Position numbers and translations under genes: made by a program
From: Thermoplasmata archaeon
GTDB lineage: Archaea; Thermoplasmatota; Thermoplasmata; Thermoplasmatales; Thermoplasmataceae
Reading direction: 5' to 3'
Assembly (NCBI GenBank): GCA_021806345.1
Contig: JAJZXP010000061.1
Location: 1 to 6,083, forward strand
Length of the DNA: 6,083 nt
Shown: in pieces, positions 5,324-6,083 of the stretch
Layout: each line of letters begins with the position of its first letter
Numbering within the stretch: the stretch's first letter is position 1
Notes under the pieces: generated by a model
The model's input: only the letters and a program-made list of their open reading frames with translations
Databases searched by the model: none
Told to the model about the DNA's origin: nothing

Positions 5324-6083
5324 ATGTATACCCCAAATCTCTTATTTTTAGAACTCACAAGAGCTTGTGAATTTGAGTGTATCCATTGTAGAGCCAGTTC
5401 CATAAATTCCTATATGGAAAATGAATTATCTACCAATGATGTTGAAAAACTTCTCGACCAAATGGATCATAAACTTAGCAACAAACCGCATGTTATACTG
5501 ACAGGAGGCAATCCAATGATAAGTCCAGCTTTTTGGAAAATACTCTCTCTCTTTTCCAAAAATGGTTACACTTATTCAGTAAGCACAACACCATCTGAAC
5601 GAATTAATGTAGATTCAATCCTCAAGTTAGCTTCCATGGGAGTGAAGAGCATTTCCCTTTCTCTGGATGGAACACCACAGGTTCACGATCATATACGGAA
5701 CAAAAAGGGGGCTTTCAAAAATCTAGTAGAGATAATTCCCATGATCATGGATTCTGGAATAAAGGTACAAATTAACACAACCATCATGAAGGAGAACGTA
5801 TATCTTCTGCCCTTCATCTTCAAGATACTTAGAAATCTAAACGTGAATGTATGGGAAATCTTCTTTCTGGTAAAGACAGGCAGGGGAAAATTTGAAGAAT
5901 CCATATCTCCAGAGGAATCGGACCAGTTACTTAAGTATCTTGTTCTTGTAAGCAAAACCGGAATGGAGATACGATTTGTGGAAGCTCCAGAAGTCAACAG
6001 GGTGAGAATCCAGACAATCGAGGACAATAAGAGCAATGGAGGAGACCTATTTGATGAACTCTGTCTTAAGACAATGGAATTAA
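5324..6083 (+). CDS. Radical SAM protein, TIGR04053-like, 3'-truncated by window edge
   Basis: The frame runs open from ATG 5324 through the last base; the final TTA-A is in frame Leu plus one base, not a stop, so the C-terminus is missing. The 253 visible residues start MYTPNLLFLELTRACEFECIHCRASS. The Cx3Cx2C motif at C15, C19 and C22 binds the 4Fe-4S cluster that cleaves S-adenosylmethionine. TGGNP (60-64) occupies the SAM-contacting GGE/GGD position, SLDGTPQVHD is at 113-122, QINTTIMKEN at 149-158, WEIFFLVKTGRG at 177-188 and VEAPEVNRV at 219-227. The QINTT, FFLV-TGRG and EAP-xxRV series is typical of the TIGR04053 family, relatives of heme-pathway AhbD/NirJ whose reaction is unknown. Family length is about 350-400 residues, so roughly 100-150 including any C-terminal cluster domain lie beyond the window. 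This ATG is the only ordinary start codon after the upstream in-frame stop at about 5255. Confidence 0.9.
   Translation, partial: MYTPNLLFLELTRACEFECIHCRASSINSYMENELSTNDVEKLLDQMDHKLSNKPHVILTGGNPMISPAFWKILSLFSKNGYTYSVSTTPSERINVDSILKLASMGVKSISLSLDGTPQVHDHIRNKKGAFKNLVEIIPMIMDSGIKVQINTTIMKENVYLLPFIFKILRNLNVNVWEIFFLVKTGRGKFEESISPEESDQLLKYLVLVSKTGMEIRFVEAPEVNRVRIQTIEDNKSNGGDLFDELCLKTMEL

Noticed and set aside
5188..5403. N-terminal extension of RmuC (72 residues from ATG 5403)
   Set aside because: It covers the divergent radical SAM start and cluster motif, and a BRE/TATA-like element supports the internal start at 5187.
5689..6036. Minus-strand 115-codon frame opposite the radical SAM gene
   Set aside because: The plus strand encodes clear radical SAM motifs throughout this stretch.
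1..6083. CRISPR arrays, tRNA or rRNA genes, insertion sequences, prophage or toxin-antitoxin modules
   Set aside because: No regularly spaced repeats, no tRNA-like cloverleaf, no transposase motifs and no paired small genes were seen on either strand.

Overview
This AT-rich window most likely comes from an archaeon, probably of the Thermoplasmatales (Ferroplasma/Cuniculiplasma-like). The reasons are genes that mostly lack a Shine-Dalgarno sequence, archaeal TATA/BRE-like boxes about 23-30 nt upstream of start codons (as in leaderless transcription), frequent AGA/AGG/ATA codons, and the family content. The assignment rests on style and gene content, not on a marker gene.

Layout, left to right. 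Positions 1-462 (+) hold the 3' part of an NAD(P)H-dependent FMN reductase. Positions 459-856 (-) hold a broken DUF427 gene with three single-base frameshifts; its stop codon overlaps that of the reductase. Positions 877-1725 (-) encode an EamA/DMT transporter lying 20 bp upstream of the DUF427 remnant on the same strand. Positions 1726-2098 hold no gene I can support; the stretch carries candidate promoter elements, one perfect 8-bp hairpin and a T-run that may end the next transcript. Positions 2099-3316 (-) encode an MFS exporter, and 3394-3987 (+) a winged-helix regulator transcribed divergently from a shared 77-bp promoter region. Positions 4021-5187 (-) encode an RmuC-family membrane-anchored protein that converges on the regulator. 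Positions 5324 to the window end (+) encode a radical SAM enzyme of the TIGR04053 type, divergent from rmuC and cut by the window edge.

How the genes relate. The MFS exporter and the divergent regulator look like a self-contained efflux module in which the regulator controls the exporter. The EamA gene and DUF427 remnant may once have been one transcript. The reductase, rmuC and radical SAM genes show no obvious pathway link to the rest, so the window reads as ordinary chromosomal sequence with one decayed gene. The most useful non-obvious results are the reconstructed DUF427 pseudogene, the corrected rmuC start, and the radical SAM gene, whose signature motifs are clear although its stop lies outside the window. 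I see no CRISPR array, tRNA, rRNA, insertion sequence or clear new system.
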